A DNA stretch of 64,000 bases, taken from NCBI GenBank assembly GCA_900541205.1, contig UQIV01000010.1, positions 1 through 64,000 of the forward strand, written 5' to 3'. Below are positions 1 through 8,295 of the stretch, one piece after another (position 1 is the stretch's first letter; each line of letters starts with the position of its first letter). The notes below the pieces were generated by a model. It was not told where the DNA came from and searched no databases. It saw nothing but the letters and a program-made list of their open reading frames with translations. Position numbers and translations under genes: made by a program. The stretch comes from an uncultured Collinsella sp. GTDB lineage: Bacteria > Actinomycetota > Coriobacteriia > Coriobacteriales > Coriobacteriaceae.

Positions 1-4
1 TCGC

Positions 5-45
5 AGCCCCGACCCGCGGTCACGAGCGGGGGCTCCTGTCTTTTT
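5..45 (+). terminator. Terminator-like hairpin of an upstream gene outside the window
   Basis: AGCCCC pairs with GGGGCT around a GC-rich core, followed after a few bases by a run of T. It probably ends a + strand transcript that starts before base 1. The T run is offset from the stem, so the call is tentative. Confidence 0.4.
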
Positions 46-101
46 AGTGCCCTCGGATTGGGTCATAGTGTCTGTCGTTGCCAGGGCATCGGCGTTGCCT
101 T

Positions 102-189
102 GGCTGTCAATAGTCGTTGGGAGTAGTCATTGGGGACGTTCTTAAACGACTGCCCAACGGCTATTGAGCGCATGGTTCGCATGACAGCC
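102..189. repeat. Imperfect palindrome, about 88 bp
   Basis: GGCTGTCA (102-109) pairs with TGACAGCC (182-189). Inside it, CAATAGTCGTTGGG (108-121) pairs with CCCAACGGCTATTG (153-166). The loop holds GGGGACGTTCTT, close to GGGGACGTTCCT at about 40,458. The rest of bases 46-259 shows no gene; it should hold the promoter of the downstream exporter gene. Confidence 0.6.
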
Positions 190-259
190 GTCTCTTTTAT
201 GTTTCCTTTAGCCGTCGCTGTCTAGGATGGGGGTTAGTCGATAGGAAGGGAGCACCGGG

Positions 260-1828
260 ATGGACGACGCGAGCGAGCGCGCAATCGAAGAGGACATGCT
301 CGATCAGTTCAATTACTTTGATGATGAGGACGAGGAGCTGATCGACCGTCGCGAGCCAGCGCCGCTTGATTCCTTTGATCTGGTCGATGAAGAGGCTGAT
401 GAGGTTGAGGACGAATCAACGGAGTTCCCACAGTCTTCGCGCCTTAACTCGCTGCTTTCGAGAGCCCCCATGCACCACGGCGTTCGTGCCGGCGCGCTCC
501 ATATGAAAACTGACTGGCACCAGATCGTGACGGCAGGCGATGAACTTGCCGTCGATGCGCCGCTCACCGATAAATCATCCATCATCTGCCGCACCGGTAT
601 GCTTATGCTCGCGAGCGGAACGGGTGCCTGGCGTGTACGCGATACCATGAATCGAGTCGCCGCCGTACTCGGTGTCACCATCCACGTCGACTTGAGTCTC
701 CTATCGTTTGAGTGTACCTGCATCGAAGATGGCCACTGCTTTAACGAGGTCGTCAGCCTGCCCACAACGGGCGTCAATACCCATCGCATTTGGATGATGG
801 AGAGCTTCCTCAAGGAAATCGAGACCTATGGTCGCCGCTTCACGGTGCACGGGTATCACGAGATGCTCAAGACCGTTGAGAGTTCAAAACCTGATTACGC
901 GCCTTGGCAACAGGGCCTTGCGGCGGCCTGCGCCTGTGGCGCCTTTGTCTTTTTACTTGGTGGCGGTCCTATTGAGATGGCATGCGCGTTCGTGGGCGCG
1001 GGTGTCGGCAACTTTGCCCGCTCCCATATTCTCAGGCAAGGCCTTGGTCAGTTCAGCGCGCTGACGACCGGCGTTGCGCTCGCTTGCGTTTCGTATCTGC
1101 TGGCATTGCTCGGCCTTGGCCAGGTCATACCGGGGGCAATGTCGCACCAAGAAGGCTATATCGGCGCCATGCTCTTTGTGATTCCCGGCTTTCCGCTCAT
1201 TACGGCAGGCCTCGACATCGCTAAGCTCGACATGCGAAGCGGTATCGAGCGCCTTTCATATGCCGTATCGATTATTGTGATGGCGACGCTCGTAGGTTGG
1301 ATGGTTGCCGAGTGTGTTGGTCTGGCGCCGGACGACTTTGCCCCACTGGGCCTTTCGCCGCTTGCCCTTACGCTCCTGCGCGTGGTGATGAGCTTCGTTG
1401 GCGTATTTGGCTTCTCGGTTATGTTCAACAGCCCGGTAAAGATGGCAGCGGCGGCAGGGCTCATCGGCGCCGTGTCCAATACCTTGCGCCTTGCGCTCGT
1501 CGATGCGCCGACGATGATTCCCTTCCTGGGCCTCAGCACGGGAATGCCTCCCGAGGCAGCAGCGTTTATCGGCGCGCTGGTATCGGGTCTGCTGGCAAGC
1601 TTGGCCGAAGTCAAGCTCACCTACCCGCGCATCGCCCTCACGGTGCCTTCGATTGTCATTATGGTGCCGGGCTTGTATCTCTATCGCTCAATGTATTACA
1701 TGTGCACCTTCGACACGGTCAATATGCTCGGCTGGTTTGTGCGCGCAGTGCTCATCGTAGCGTTTCTGCCCGTTGGCCTGGGTGTGGCGCGTACGCTCAC
1801 CGACCCTCGCTGGCGCCACACCAGCTAA
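260..1828 (+). CDS. Threonine/serine exporter family protein (ThrE-like)
   Basis: A 522-residue membrane protein of the ThrE family, which exports threonine and serine. The first 65 or so residues are a strongly acidic cytoplasmic tail. Residues about 80-250 form the ThrE-type N-terminal domain, with the family-like segment GTGAWRVRDTMNR, and about ten hydrophobic helices follow to the C terminus, including a second ThrE_2-like block. The single protein therefore carries both halves that some bacteria split into two genes. The ATG at 260 has a good ribosome site (GGAAGGGA). The gene stands alone and is followed by two inverted repeats. Family assignment is firm; the substrate is inferred from the family. 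Confidence 0.88.
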   Translation: MDDASERAIEEDMLDQFNYFDDEDEELIDRREPAPLDSFDLVDEEADEVEDESTEFPQSSRLNSLLSRAPMHHGVRAGALHMKTDWHQIVTAGDELAVDAPLTDKSSIICRTGMLMLASGTGAWRVRDTMNRVAAVLGVTIHVDLSLLSFECTCIEDGHCFNEVVSLPTTGVNTHRIWMMESFLKEIETYGRRFTVHGYHEMLKTVESSKPDYAPWQQGLAAACACGAFVFLLGGGPIEMACAFVGAGVGNFARSHILRQGLGQFSALTTGVALACVSYLLALLGLGQVIPGAMSHQEGYIGAMLFVIPGFPLITAGLDIAKLDMRSGIERLSYAVSIIVMATLVGWMVAECVGLAPDDFAPLGLSPLALTLLRVVMSFVGVFGFSVMFNSPVKMAAAAGLIGAVSNTLRLALVDAPTMIPFLGLSTGMPPEAAAFIGALVSGLLASLAEVKLTYPRIALTVPSIVIMVPGLYLYRSMYYMCTFDTVNMLGWFVRAVLIVAFLPVGLGVARTLTDPRWRHTS

Positions 1829-1861
1829 TTGGTGCAAGGGAGACAGGTTACTTTGCACCAA
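1829..1861. repeat. Small hairpin with CCTGTCTCCC-type loop
   Basis: TTGGTGCAA (1829-1837) and TTGCACCAA (1853-1861) form a perfect 9-bp stem directly after the exporter stop codon. Read on the minus strand the loop contains AACCTGTCTCCC, matching the loop of hairpins at 26,208, 29,232 and 29,287. It may also act as a weak terminator. Confidence 0.6.
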
Positions 1862-1864
1862 ATG

Positions 1865-1931
1865 AGTTGCGGTGAAATAGGGACTGAATTGCTGCTTAAA
1901 GGGTCAAAACAGTCCGTATTCCACCGCAACT
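1865..1931. repeat. 22-bp terminal-inverted-repeat element, copy 1
   Basis: The arms at 1865-1886 and 1910-1931 start AGTTGCGGTG and match 20 of 22 positions after reverse complementing. The same arm sequence recurs at 36,747-36,815 and 49,925-49,991, each time just after a + strand gene. No coding capacity is seen. Confidence 0.8.
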
Positions 1932-2047
1932 TATGGGGTCGGGGGATTATCGGTGCCCTGCATCTTCATAAACTCAACGCTTACGAAGCGCATGCGTTTC
2001 GTGCTAGGCTGGTTTCACCACATAAGTAGTCGCAGACGCGCGTAACA

Positions 2048-2097
2048 CGGGCGGGCGAGATGAAGTCCCAGTAACTCCATCTCGCCCGCCCGTTTTT
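2048..2097 (+). terminator. Strong intrinsic terminator upstream of the DUF2798 gene
   Basis: CGGGCGGGCGAGATG (2048-2062) pairs perfectly with CATCTCGCCCGCCCG (2078-2092), followed by TTTTT. It lies only 35 bases before the next start codon and more than 200 bases after the previous stop. It could therefore end a short leader transcript or small RNA. The stretch 1932-2047 shows no gene. Confidence 0.85.
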
Positions 2098-2131
2098 GTT
2101 GGCAGCGCCGCGGCGTAACACAGAAAGGACC

Positions 2132-2734
2132 ATGCCCTTTATGCCTATCAACAAACGAGAGAGCCTGCTGTTCACCTTTATCATGTGCTTTTACATGGTG
2201 CTCTGGATGAGCATCTACAACGTTGCCCTGCAGCATGGGGCCATCAACGGCGAGGTCGTTGCCGCTGCGTGGCTCGGCTTCCCCGTTGCCTACGTTTTTG
2301 CCATGTGCTGCGACTGGTTCGTCGCCAGCCCGCTCGCCAAGGGTTTTGCCTTTAAGTACTTGGTCACGCCGGGCAAGAGCTCGCCGCTCGCCATGACGCT
2401 CGCCGTCAGCTCCTGCATGGTCGTTCCCATGGTCATCATCATGTCGCTCTACGGCGCGTGCGAAGGCCTGTTCCATATGCCCGGCGGCCCGCTTGCCAAT
2501 TTGCAGGCGCTGCCGATGATGTGGCTCGTCAACATTCCGCGCAACTTTATCATGGCCCTGCCCTGGAACTTGCTGGTGGCTGGTCCGGTTGCTCGCTTTG
2601 TCTTCCGCCGCGCCTTCCCCATGGGCACGGTCTTTGCCGAGCCGCACATGGAGCTCGTGCGCATGCCTGGCGCTCCCGCTGCCGAGGAGGCTGCCAACAT
2701 TTCCGAGGGCATGGACGCCGAGCCCGCCTGCTAG
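2132..2734 (+). CDS. DUF2798 family membrane protein
   Basis: A 200-residue integral membrane protein with two copies of the DUF2798 unit, each with two hydrophobic helices. The first runs from about residue 10 (FTFIMCFYMVLWMSIYN) and the second from about residue 85 (LAVSSCMVVPMVIIMSLYG). The function of the family is not known. The ATG at 2132 is chosen because AGAAAGGA lies just upstream; an in-frame TTG at 2096 lies inside the terminator hairpin. The gene is monocistronic, with a leader terminator in front. Confidence 0.8.
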   Translation: MPFMPINKRESLLFTFIMCFYMVLWMSIYNVALQHGAINGEVVAAAWLGFPVAYVFAMCCDWFVASPLAKGFAFKYLVTPGKSSPLAMTLAVSSCMVVPMVIIMSLYGACEGLFHMPGGPLANLQALPMMWLVNIPRNFIMALPWNLLVAGPVARFVFRRAFPMGTVFAEPHMELVRMPGAPAAEEAANISEGMDAEPAC

Positions 2735-2858
2735 ACAGCAGCTCAAAACCAAACCGCCAAACGGACCGGAGCGATTCCTTTTTTGTAGACGTTGTCGCGC
2801 GGCTACGGGTGGGAAAGGTCCCAACGGTTAACATATACTCCATATGGGTAAAGAGACC

Positions 2859-2884
2859 AAAGCGCTGCCGCGGGGCGGCGCTTT
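2859..2884 (+). promoter_or_regulatory. Hairpin in the clpC 5' leader
   Basis: AAAGCGCTGCC pairs with GGCGGCGCTTT (one mismatch), 37 bases before the clpC start. It is followed by GCGTTTG and an A-rich stretch, not a T run, so it looks more like a leader structure than a terminator. A -10-like CATATACT lies upstream at about 2,833. Confidence 0.5.
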
Positions 2885-2921
2885 GCGTTTGAAAAAACTA
2901 GCTCGTCTAAGAGGAACTAGC

Positions 2922-5564
2922 ATGTTAGACCGTTTTACCGATCGTGCGCGCAAGGTCATGTCCATGGCCAAGCAGGAGGCGCTCGATCTTCATTCAAATA
3001 AGGTGGGTACCGAGCACCTGCTGCTCGCGCTTGCCAAGGAGGACGAGGGCATTGCCGCTGAAGCACTGCGTTCGCTCGACATCTCCTACGACGACATCAT
3101 GGATACTCTCAAAGAGGTCCAGACCACCGTTCCCGAGCCCAGCGAGGAGACCGAGGCAGCCAAGCTCGCCTTTACACCGCTCGTCATTAGCGTGATGGAG
3201 CGTTCATTCCGTGTGGCGCGTGAGAACAACCAGACCTACGTGTCGACCGAGCACCTGCTCATCGGTATCGTCGAAGAGGGCAACGGCATGGCCATGGACA
3301 TCCTCATGCGCCTGGGTGTGTCGTCCGCCTCCATCAAAAAGGCTATCGAGAAGCTCACCGCCAAGGACCAGGACAAGAAGCGTCCGCTCGCCGGCGCCGG
3401 TGCTGGTCGTCCCGGTGCGGGCCTGCCGTTCTTTAGCGGCTCGGATGCCTCTCAGCAAAAGGGGAGTGGCACCGACACGCTTAAGCAGTTCGCCACCAAC
3501 CTTACGCAGAAAGCCCGCGACGGCGAGCTCGACCCCGTGATCGGTCGCGAAAAGGAAGTCCAGCGCATGATGGAGATCCTTTCGCGCCGCACCAAGAACA
3601 ACCCGCTTATCTTGGGCGACCCCGGCGTGGGCAAGACGGCCATCGTCGAGGGCCTGGCGCAGCAGATTGCAGCTGGCAACGTGCCCGAGAACCTCATGAA
3701 CCAGAACATCTGGACGCTCGACCTGCCGGGCCTCGTGGCGGGCGCCAAGTATCGCGGTGAGTTTGAGGAGCGCCTCAAGAACGTGATCCAGGAGGCCACC
3801 GAAGCCGACGACGTCATCCTGTTTATCGACGAGATGCACACTATCATCGGTGCCGGTTCTGCCGAGGGCTCCATCGACGCGAGCTCCATGCTCAAGCCCG
3901 TGCTCGCGCGCGGTGCTTTCCAGATTATCGGCGCCACCACGGCCGAGGAATTCCGCAAGTACCTCACCAAGGACCCGGCCTTTGAGCGTCGCTTCCAGAC
4001 CATCGATGTCGAGGAGCCGAGCGTCGAGGACACGGTCAAGATCCTGACTGCGCTCAAGCCGCGCTACGAGGAGCACCACCATGTGCGCTATACGCAGGGT
4101 GCTATCGAGGCCGCCGCGAACCTTTCCAACCGCTACATCCAGGATCGCTTCCTGCCCGATAAGGCCATCGACCTCATTGACGAGGCCGGTGCCCGCGCTC
4201 GCATCGCCGCGAATCGCGCGCCCGAGCCGGTGCGTGAGGCCGAGCATCGCGTGGAGGAGCTTAAGGCCGCCGCGCAGGAGGCCACTGAGAGCGACGACAT
4301 GAACAAGGCCGCCGAGATCACCGAGCAGCAGAAGGCCGCCGAGATTGAGCTCGCCGAGGCCAAGGCCGCCTGGACCGCCGAGCTCGACGCCAGCCCGCTC
4401 ACCATCGATGTGAGTCAGATCGCCGATATCGTGTCCGTGACTTCGGGCGTGCCGGTGTCCTCGCTTACCGAGAGCGAGAGCCGTCGCCTGCTGCAGGCCG
4501 AAAGCGTGCTCAAGACGCGCATCATCGGTCAGGATGAGGCTGTCGAGGCAGTTGCCAAAGCCGTGCGCCGCAGCCGCTCGCCGCTCAAGGACCCGCGTCG
4601 CCCCGGCGGCAGCTTTATCTTCCTGGGTCCCACCGGCACGGGCAAGACCGAGCTCGCCAAGACGCTCGCCGAGTACCTTTTTGGCAGCAAGGATGCGCTC
4701 ATCAGCTTCGACATGTCGGAGTTTGGCAGCGAGTTCGAGGTCTCCAAGCTTATCGGTAGCCCTCCGGGTTACGTGGGTCACGACGAGGGCGGTCAGCTCA
4801 CCAAGGCCGTTCGTCGTCACCCGTACTCGGTCGTGCTGTTCGACGAGATCGAGAAGGCGCACCCCGATATCTTCAACATCTTGCTGCAGGTACTGGAGGA
4901 GGGCCGCCTGACCGATAGCCAGGGCAAGACGGTTGATTTCCGCAACACCGTGATCATCATGACGTCCAACGTGGGCGCTCGCGAGATCGCGCAGGATGCG
5001 AGCGTGGGCTTTGGAACCACCGGCGAGCAGGGTCTCACGTCGAGTGAGATTCGCGGCCGTGCGATGGGCGAACTCAAGCGCCTGTTCCGCCCCGAGCTGC
5101 TCAACCGTATCGATGATATCGTGGTGTTCCAGAAGCTTTCGGGCGAGAGCCTGACCAAGATCGCTCACCTGCTGGTGGACGACCTACGTCAGCGTTTGAT
5201 TGCCAACGGCATGAACATCAAGCTCACCGATGCGGCGTACGACAAGATCGTGGCCGAGGGTACCGACCTCACCAACGGCGCGCGTCCGCTGCGCCGTGCC
5301 ATCCAAAAGCTCATCGAGGATCCGCTGTCCGAGGAGCTGCTGGCCGGCGAGTGGGGCGAGGGCGATACCGTCCTGTGCGACGTGGCCGATGGCAAGTTTG
5401 TCTTTAGCCACGGCACGGGCGAGATCCCGGCACCGCGTCCGGCGGGCACGCTCGGTGGCGATACCGCCCCGGCGGCACCGCACACCGGCAACGCCGCGCC
5501 CGTGAGCGGCGGCGTGACCTCGGGCCCCGGCGGCATGATGCAAGCCGGTTCCGGCGCGCTGTAG
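2922..5564 (+). CDS. clpC: ATP-dependent Clp protease ATP-binding subunit ClpC
   Basis: An 880-residue AAA+ unfoldase that feeds substrates to ClpP. Order of parts: Clp N-terminal repeats (residues 1-150), first nucleotide-binding domain with Walker A GDPGVGKT (about 232-239) and Walker B ILFIDE (about 297-302), a short coiled M domain (about 410-480), and second domain with GPTGTGKT (about 569-576). The ClpP-docking loop VGF is at about 695. The C terminus ends in a low-complexity Ala/Pro/Gly tail. Start ATG 2922 follows AGAGGAAC; the longer in-frame ATG at 2844 lacks a ribosome site. Unlike Bacillus, no ctsR-mcsA-mcsB genes precede it, as is common in actinobacteria. Confidence 0.97.
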   Translation: MLDRFTDRARKVMSMAKQEALDLHSNKVGTEHLLLALAKEDEGIAAEALRSLDISYDDIMDTLKEVQTTVPEPSEETEAAKLAFTPLVISVMERSFRVARENNQTYVSTEHLLIGIVEEGNGMAMDILMRLGVSSASIKKAIEKLTAKDQDKKRPLAGAGAGRPGAGLPFFSGSDASQQKGSGTDTLKQFATNLTQKARDGELDPVIGREKEVQRMMEILSRRTKNNPLILGDPGVGKTAIVEGLAQQIAAGNVPENLMNQNIWTLDLPGLVAGAKYRGEFEERLKNVIQEATEADDVILFIDEMHTIIGAGSAEGSIDASSMLKPVLARGAFQIIGATTAEEFRKYLTKDPAFERRFQTIDVEEPSVEDTVKILTALKPRYEEHHHVRYTQGAIEAAANLSNRYIQDRFLPDKAIDLIDEAGARARIAANRAPEPVREAEHRVEELKAAAQEATESDDMNKAAEITEQQKAAEIELAEAKAAWTAELDASPLTIDVSQIADIVSVTSGVPVSSLTESESRRLLQAESVLKTRIIGQDEAVEAVAKAVRRSRSPLKDPRRPGGSFIFLGPTGTGKTELAKTLAEYLFGSKDALISFDMSEFGSEFEVSKLIGSPPGYVGHDEGGQLTKAVRRHPYSVVLFDEIEKAHPDIFNILLQVLEEGRLTDSQGKTVDFRNTVIIMTSNVGAREIAQDASVGFGTTGEQGLTSSEIRGRAMGELKRLFRPELLNRIDDIVVFQKLSGESLTKIAHLLVDDLRQRLIANGMNIKLTDAAYDKIVAEGTDLTNGARPLRRAIQKLIEDPLSEELLAGEWGEGDTVLCDVADGKFVFSHGTGEIPAPRPAGTLGGDTAPAAPHTGNAAPVSGGVTSGPGGMMQAGSGAL

Positions 5565-5584
5565 GGATTAACATAGCTTTGCGA

Positions 5585-5616
5585 AGGGGCACTCTTGTCG
5601 GAGCGCCCCTTTTTTA
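5585..5616 (+). terminator. clpC terminator
   Basis: AGGGGCACTC pairs with GAGCGCCCCT (one A-C mismatch) around TTGTCG, followed by a run of T. It separates clpC from the toxin-antitoxin operon. Confidence 0.85.
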
Positions 5617-5627
5617 TGAGTAAATGG

Positions 5628-5665
5628 TGCTATACTCGAAATATAAATATGTATAGCAGAAGGAG
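5628..5665 (+). promoter_or_regulatory. Operator/promoter of the RelB-PIN toxin-antitoxin pair
   Basis: TGCTATAC (5628-5635) and GTATAGCA (5651-5658) form a perfect 8-bp inverted repeat around an AT-rich centre that can hold the -10 region. The ribosome site AAGGAG follows at 5660-5665. This is where a ribbon-helix-helix antitoxin would bind to repress its own operon. Confidence 0.65.
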
Positions 5666-5670
5666 CTAGC

Positions 5671-6039
5671 ATGCCTATATCGGTACTCGACTCACGGCCG
5701 GTCCAGATGAATGTACGCATGGATCGCCAACTCAAAGAGGCTGGGGACGCCGTGCTGGCGCATATTGGCATGACGCCGTCACAAGCTGTGAGGGAGCTGT
5801 GGCAGTACTTGACCGAGAACGGTCATATGCCCGTCGCAAAAAAGAATGATGACGAAGTCCTGCCTGACGACATACGATCGAAGGCGAGTTCGTCCCGCGT
5901 CTCGGAAGGGGCTGCGCTAATTTCGAATTTTTATGAGCGGTTCTCGATTCAGAGGCCGAGCCCCGATGAAGCCTTTGATTACGACGAGTTATACGATCAA
6001 ATGATGAGCGAGAGATTCAGCGATTGGATCGAATTATGA
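5671..6039 (+). CDS. RelB/DinJ-family antitoxin
   Basis: A 122-residue protein whose first 55 residues fit the RelB/DinJ ribbon-helix-helix fold: a beta strand VQMNVRMD, then helices around DAVLAHIGMTPSQAVRELW. The C-terminal half is charged and likely wraps the toxin. It has its own inverted-repeat operator and overlaps the next gene by 4 bases (ATGA), so the two are translationally coupled. RelB/DinJ antitoxins usually partner RelE/YafQ toxins; here the partner is a PIN-domain protein. Confidence 0.85.
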   Translation: MPISVLDSRPVQMNVRMDRQLKEAGDAVLAHIGMTPSQAVRELWQYLTENGHMPVAKKNDDEVLPDDIRSKASSSRVSEGAALISNFYERFSIQRPSPDEAFDYDELYDQMMSERFSDWIEL

Positions 6040-6563
6040 GCGGCGTCGGAACGAAACGTGTGCTCAAGCTGTTGATCGACACGAACGTCTGGCTAGATTA
6101 CTTTCTCGCTCGTACGAATGCGACCAGGCCGATAGTCGAGCTCCTTTCTCGCGCGGCGGAAGCGGAGGATATCGTCCTCTTCTCGTCCTCCCTGTCTGTC
6201 AAAGACGTCTATTACATTCTGGGAAGGACGATGAAGGCCGACGCCCGCCGTGAGGGGGCTCTCACTCCAGAAGCCATCGCCGGTGCCGACGAGACAGCGT
6301 GGGCGTGTGTTCGCCTGATTCGGCAAAAGTCGATTATTGCCTCGGTCGGTGCAGACGAGGTCTTCGACTCCTTTGTGTTCAAGTATCATCACAACGACTT
6401 TGAGGACGACCTTATGCTGGGCGTTGCTAATCGCGTCGATGCCGATTACGTGGTGACCGAGGACAAAAACCTCATTAAACATACCAATGGTGTATGCATA
6501 AACGTCGAACAGGCGTTGAGGTTGGTTAGAGAGACCAGCGATCCCTTCCCTCTGCCCGTTTAG
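6036..6563 (+). CDS. PIN-domain toxin (VapC-like ribonuclease)
   Basis: A 175-residue PIN-domain protein, expected to be a Mg-dependent RNase. The first acidic residue sits in LLIDTNVWLDYF (Asp15). The C-terminal acidic cluster is in NDFEDDLMLGVANRVDADYVVTEDKNL (Asp/Glu near 121-125, Asp near 143). The start is the ATG at 6036 inside the antitoxin stop (ATGA overlap); a TTG four codons upstream is less likely. The target RNA cannot be read from sequence. Confidence 0.87.
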   Translation: MSGVGTKRVLKLLIDTNVWLDYFLARTNATRPIVELLSRAAEAEDIVLFSSSLSVKDVYYILGRTMKADARREGALTPEAIAGADETAWACVRLIRQKSIIASVGADEVFDSFVFKYHHNDFEDDLMLGVANRVDADYVVTEDKNLIKHTNGVCINVEQALRLVRETSDPFPLPV

Positions 6564-6711
6564 CCTGCTGCATCTTGATAAAGTGGTGTTTCCCCACCGT
6601 TAGCCGATGATGCGAGGGCGCTCGGCGTTTTCGACTGGTTTATGCACGTAAAGTCTGGGAATATACAAGGCGCATGTCTTATTGTCTAACCAGTTGCGCC
6701 AAGGAGGCACC

Positions 6712-8169
6712 ATGGACTACAAGATTACCGGCTACGAGCCCGCCCAGCTGTTCCATTTCTTTGAGGAGGTCAGCGCGATCCCCCGTGGGTCTGGCAACGA
6801 GAAGGGCATCAGCGATTTCCTGGTTGCGTTTGCCAAGGAGCGCGGCCTCGACGTGTATCAGGACGAGGTCTACAACGTCATCATTCGCAAGCCCGCATCT
6901 GCCGGTGCCGAGAATGCCCCGACCGTGATGCTGCAGGGCCATATCGATATGGTGTGCGACAAGTTGGGCTCCGTTGAGCACGACTTTACGACCGACGGTA
7001 TCGACCTGGTCGTCAAGGACGGCGTCCTCACCGCTAACGGCACCACCCTGGGCGCCGACAACGGCATTGCTGTCGCTCTGATGCTTACCGTGCTCAACGA
7101 CGATTCGATTGCTCATCCGGCCCTCGAGTGCGTGTTCACCACCGACGAGGAGACCGGCCTGGTTGGCGCTGAGACGCTCGACAAGTCACAGATCAGCGCC
7201 CGCACCATGATCAACCTCGATTCCGAGGAGGAGGGCGTGGCCACCGTCAGCTGCGCCGGCGGCGTCGTCGTTACCTACACCTGCCCCATCGTGCGCGAGC
7301 ACAAGACCGGCAGCACCCTTACGCTCGAAATCTCCGGCCTGCTGGGTGGTCACTCCGGCGCCGACATCAACCTGGAGCGCGGCAACGGCAACCTCATCAT
7401 GGCTCGCATCATCGACCGCCTGATGGTCGCCGGCGAGCCTGCCATCGTCAGCTTTAACGGCGGCACTAAGGACAACGCCATCAACCGTGAGTGCAAGGCC
7501 GAGCTGGTCTACGCCGACCATGCCGCCGCCGAGGCCGCGGCCGAGATTGCAAAGGGCATCATCGCCGACGTCACTGCCGAGCTCGAGGTCTTCGACCCCG
7601 GCTTTACCTGCACCGTCGAGATTGCCGACGACGCCGAGGTCGAGGCCATGGACCAGAAGTCCGCGCTTGCCCTCATCCGCGCCCTGCGTCTTGCCCCTAA
7701 CGGCGTGATTCGCCGCAACGTCGCCACCGACGGCTCCGTCGAGGTTTCCTCCAACATCGGTGTGGTTGCCACCTCTGACGACCAGGTCAAGATCATGCTG
7801 TCCCCGCGCTCCTCGATCACCTCGCTGCAGAACGAGTTCAAGGACCGCCTGCAGACGCTGGCCGATGTCCTGGGCTTCGACGCCAAGTTTGAGTTCGAGT
7901 ATCCCGGCTGGAGCTATGCTGAGCATTCGCCGGTCCGCGACGTCTTTGTCGAGAGCTATCGCGAGCTCTTTGGTTCCGAGCTGCGCATCGAGTCCATTCA
8001 CGCCGGCCTTGAGTGCGGCCTGTTTGCCGAGGCCCTGCACGGCCTGGACGCCATCGCCGTGGGCCCGACGCTCTCTGATGTCCACACCCCGGACGAGAGC
8101 ATGGAGCTCGCTTCTGCCGAGCGCTTCTACGAGCTGCTCATCGACGTCCTCAAGCGCCTTGCCGCGTAA
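6712..8169 (+). CDS. pepD: Aminoacyl-histidine dipeptidase (PepD, M20 family)
   Basis: A 485-residue cytosolic metallopeptidase that cleaves Xaa-His dipeptides such as carnosine. Metal-binding landmarks are MLQGHIDMVCD (about residues 75-85), LGADNGIA (about 115) and TTDEETGLVGA (about 145-155), followed by the dimerisation lid and a conserved C-terminal His in SDVHTPDE. ATG 6712 is preceded by AAGGAGG; an upstream in-frame ATG at 6682 has no ribosome site. The gene is monocistronic and converges on hipA across a shared terminator. The gap 6564-6711 should hold its promoter and shows no gene. Confidence 0.95.
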   Translation: MDYKITGYEPAQLFHFFEEVSAIPRGSGNEKGISDFLVAFAKERGLDVYQDEVYNVIIRKPASAGAENAPTVMLQGHIDMVCDKLGSVEHDFTTDGIDLVVKDGVLTANGTTLGADNGIAVALMLTVLNDDSIAHPALECVFTTDEETGLVGAETLDKSQISARTMINLDSEEEGVATVSCAGGVVVTYTCPIVREHKTGSTLTLEISGLLGGHSGADINLERGNGNLIMARIIDRLMVAGEPAIVSFNGGTKDNAINRECKAELVYADHAAAEAAAEIAKGIIADVTAELEVFDPGFTCTVEIADDAEVEAMDQKSALALIRALRLAPNGVIRRNVATDGSVEVSSNIGVVATSDDQVKIMLSPRSSITSLQNEFKDRLQTLADVLGFDAKFEFEYPGWSYAEHSPVRDVFVESYRELFGSELRIESIHAGLECGLFAEALHGLDAIAVGPTLSDVHTPDESMELASAERFYELLIDVLKRLAA

Positions 8170-8226
8170 AGGTTGCGCTAGCAGCAGTCCGAGCCACGTG
8201 CTAGCGGATTGCAAATGACATTACGT

Positions 8227-8268
8227 GAGGGGGCACCCGAGCTTTTGCGACGGGTGCCCCCTCTCTTC
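8227..8268. terminator. Bidirectional terminator between pepD and hipA
   Basis: GAGGGGGCACCCG (8227-8239) pairs perfectly with CGGGTGCCCCCTC (8251-8263), followed by a T-rich tail on the + strand. A weaker stem, CGCTAGCA/TGCTAGCG (8176-8206), lies between it and the pepD stop. Confidence 0.85.
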
Positions 8269-8295
8269 TTTTGGGAAATGGCAAATTACGGACAC

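Noticed and set aside
3204..5168. A 654-codon minus-strand frame opposite clpC, and a similar one opposite tuf (19351-20595)
   Set aside because: Same codon-bias effect; no domain or start signal.
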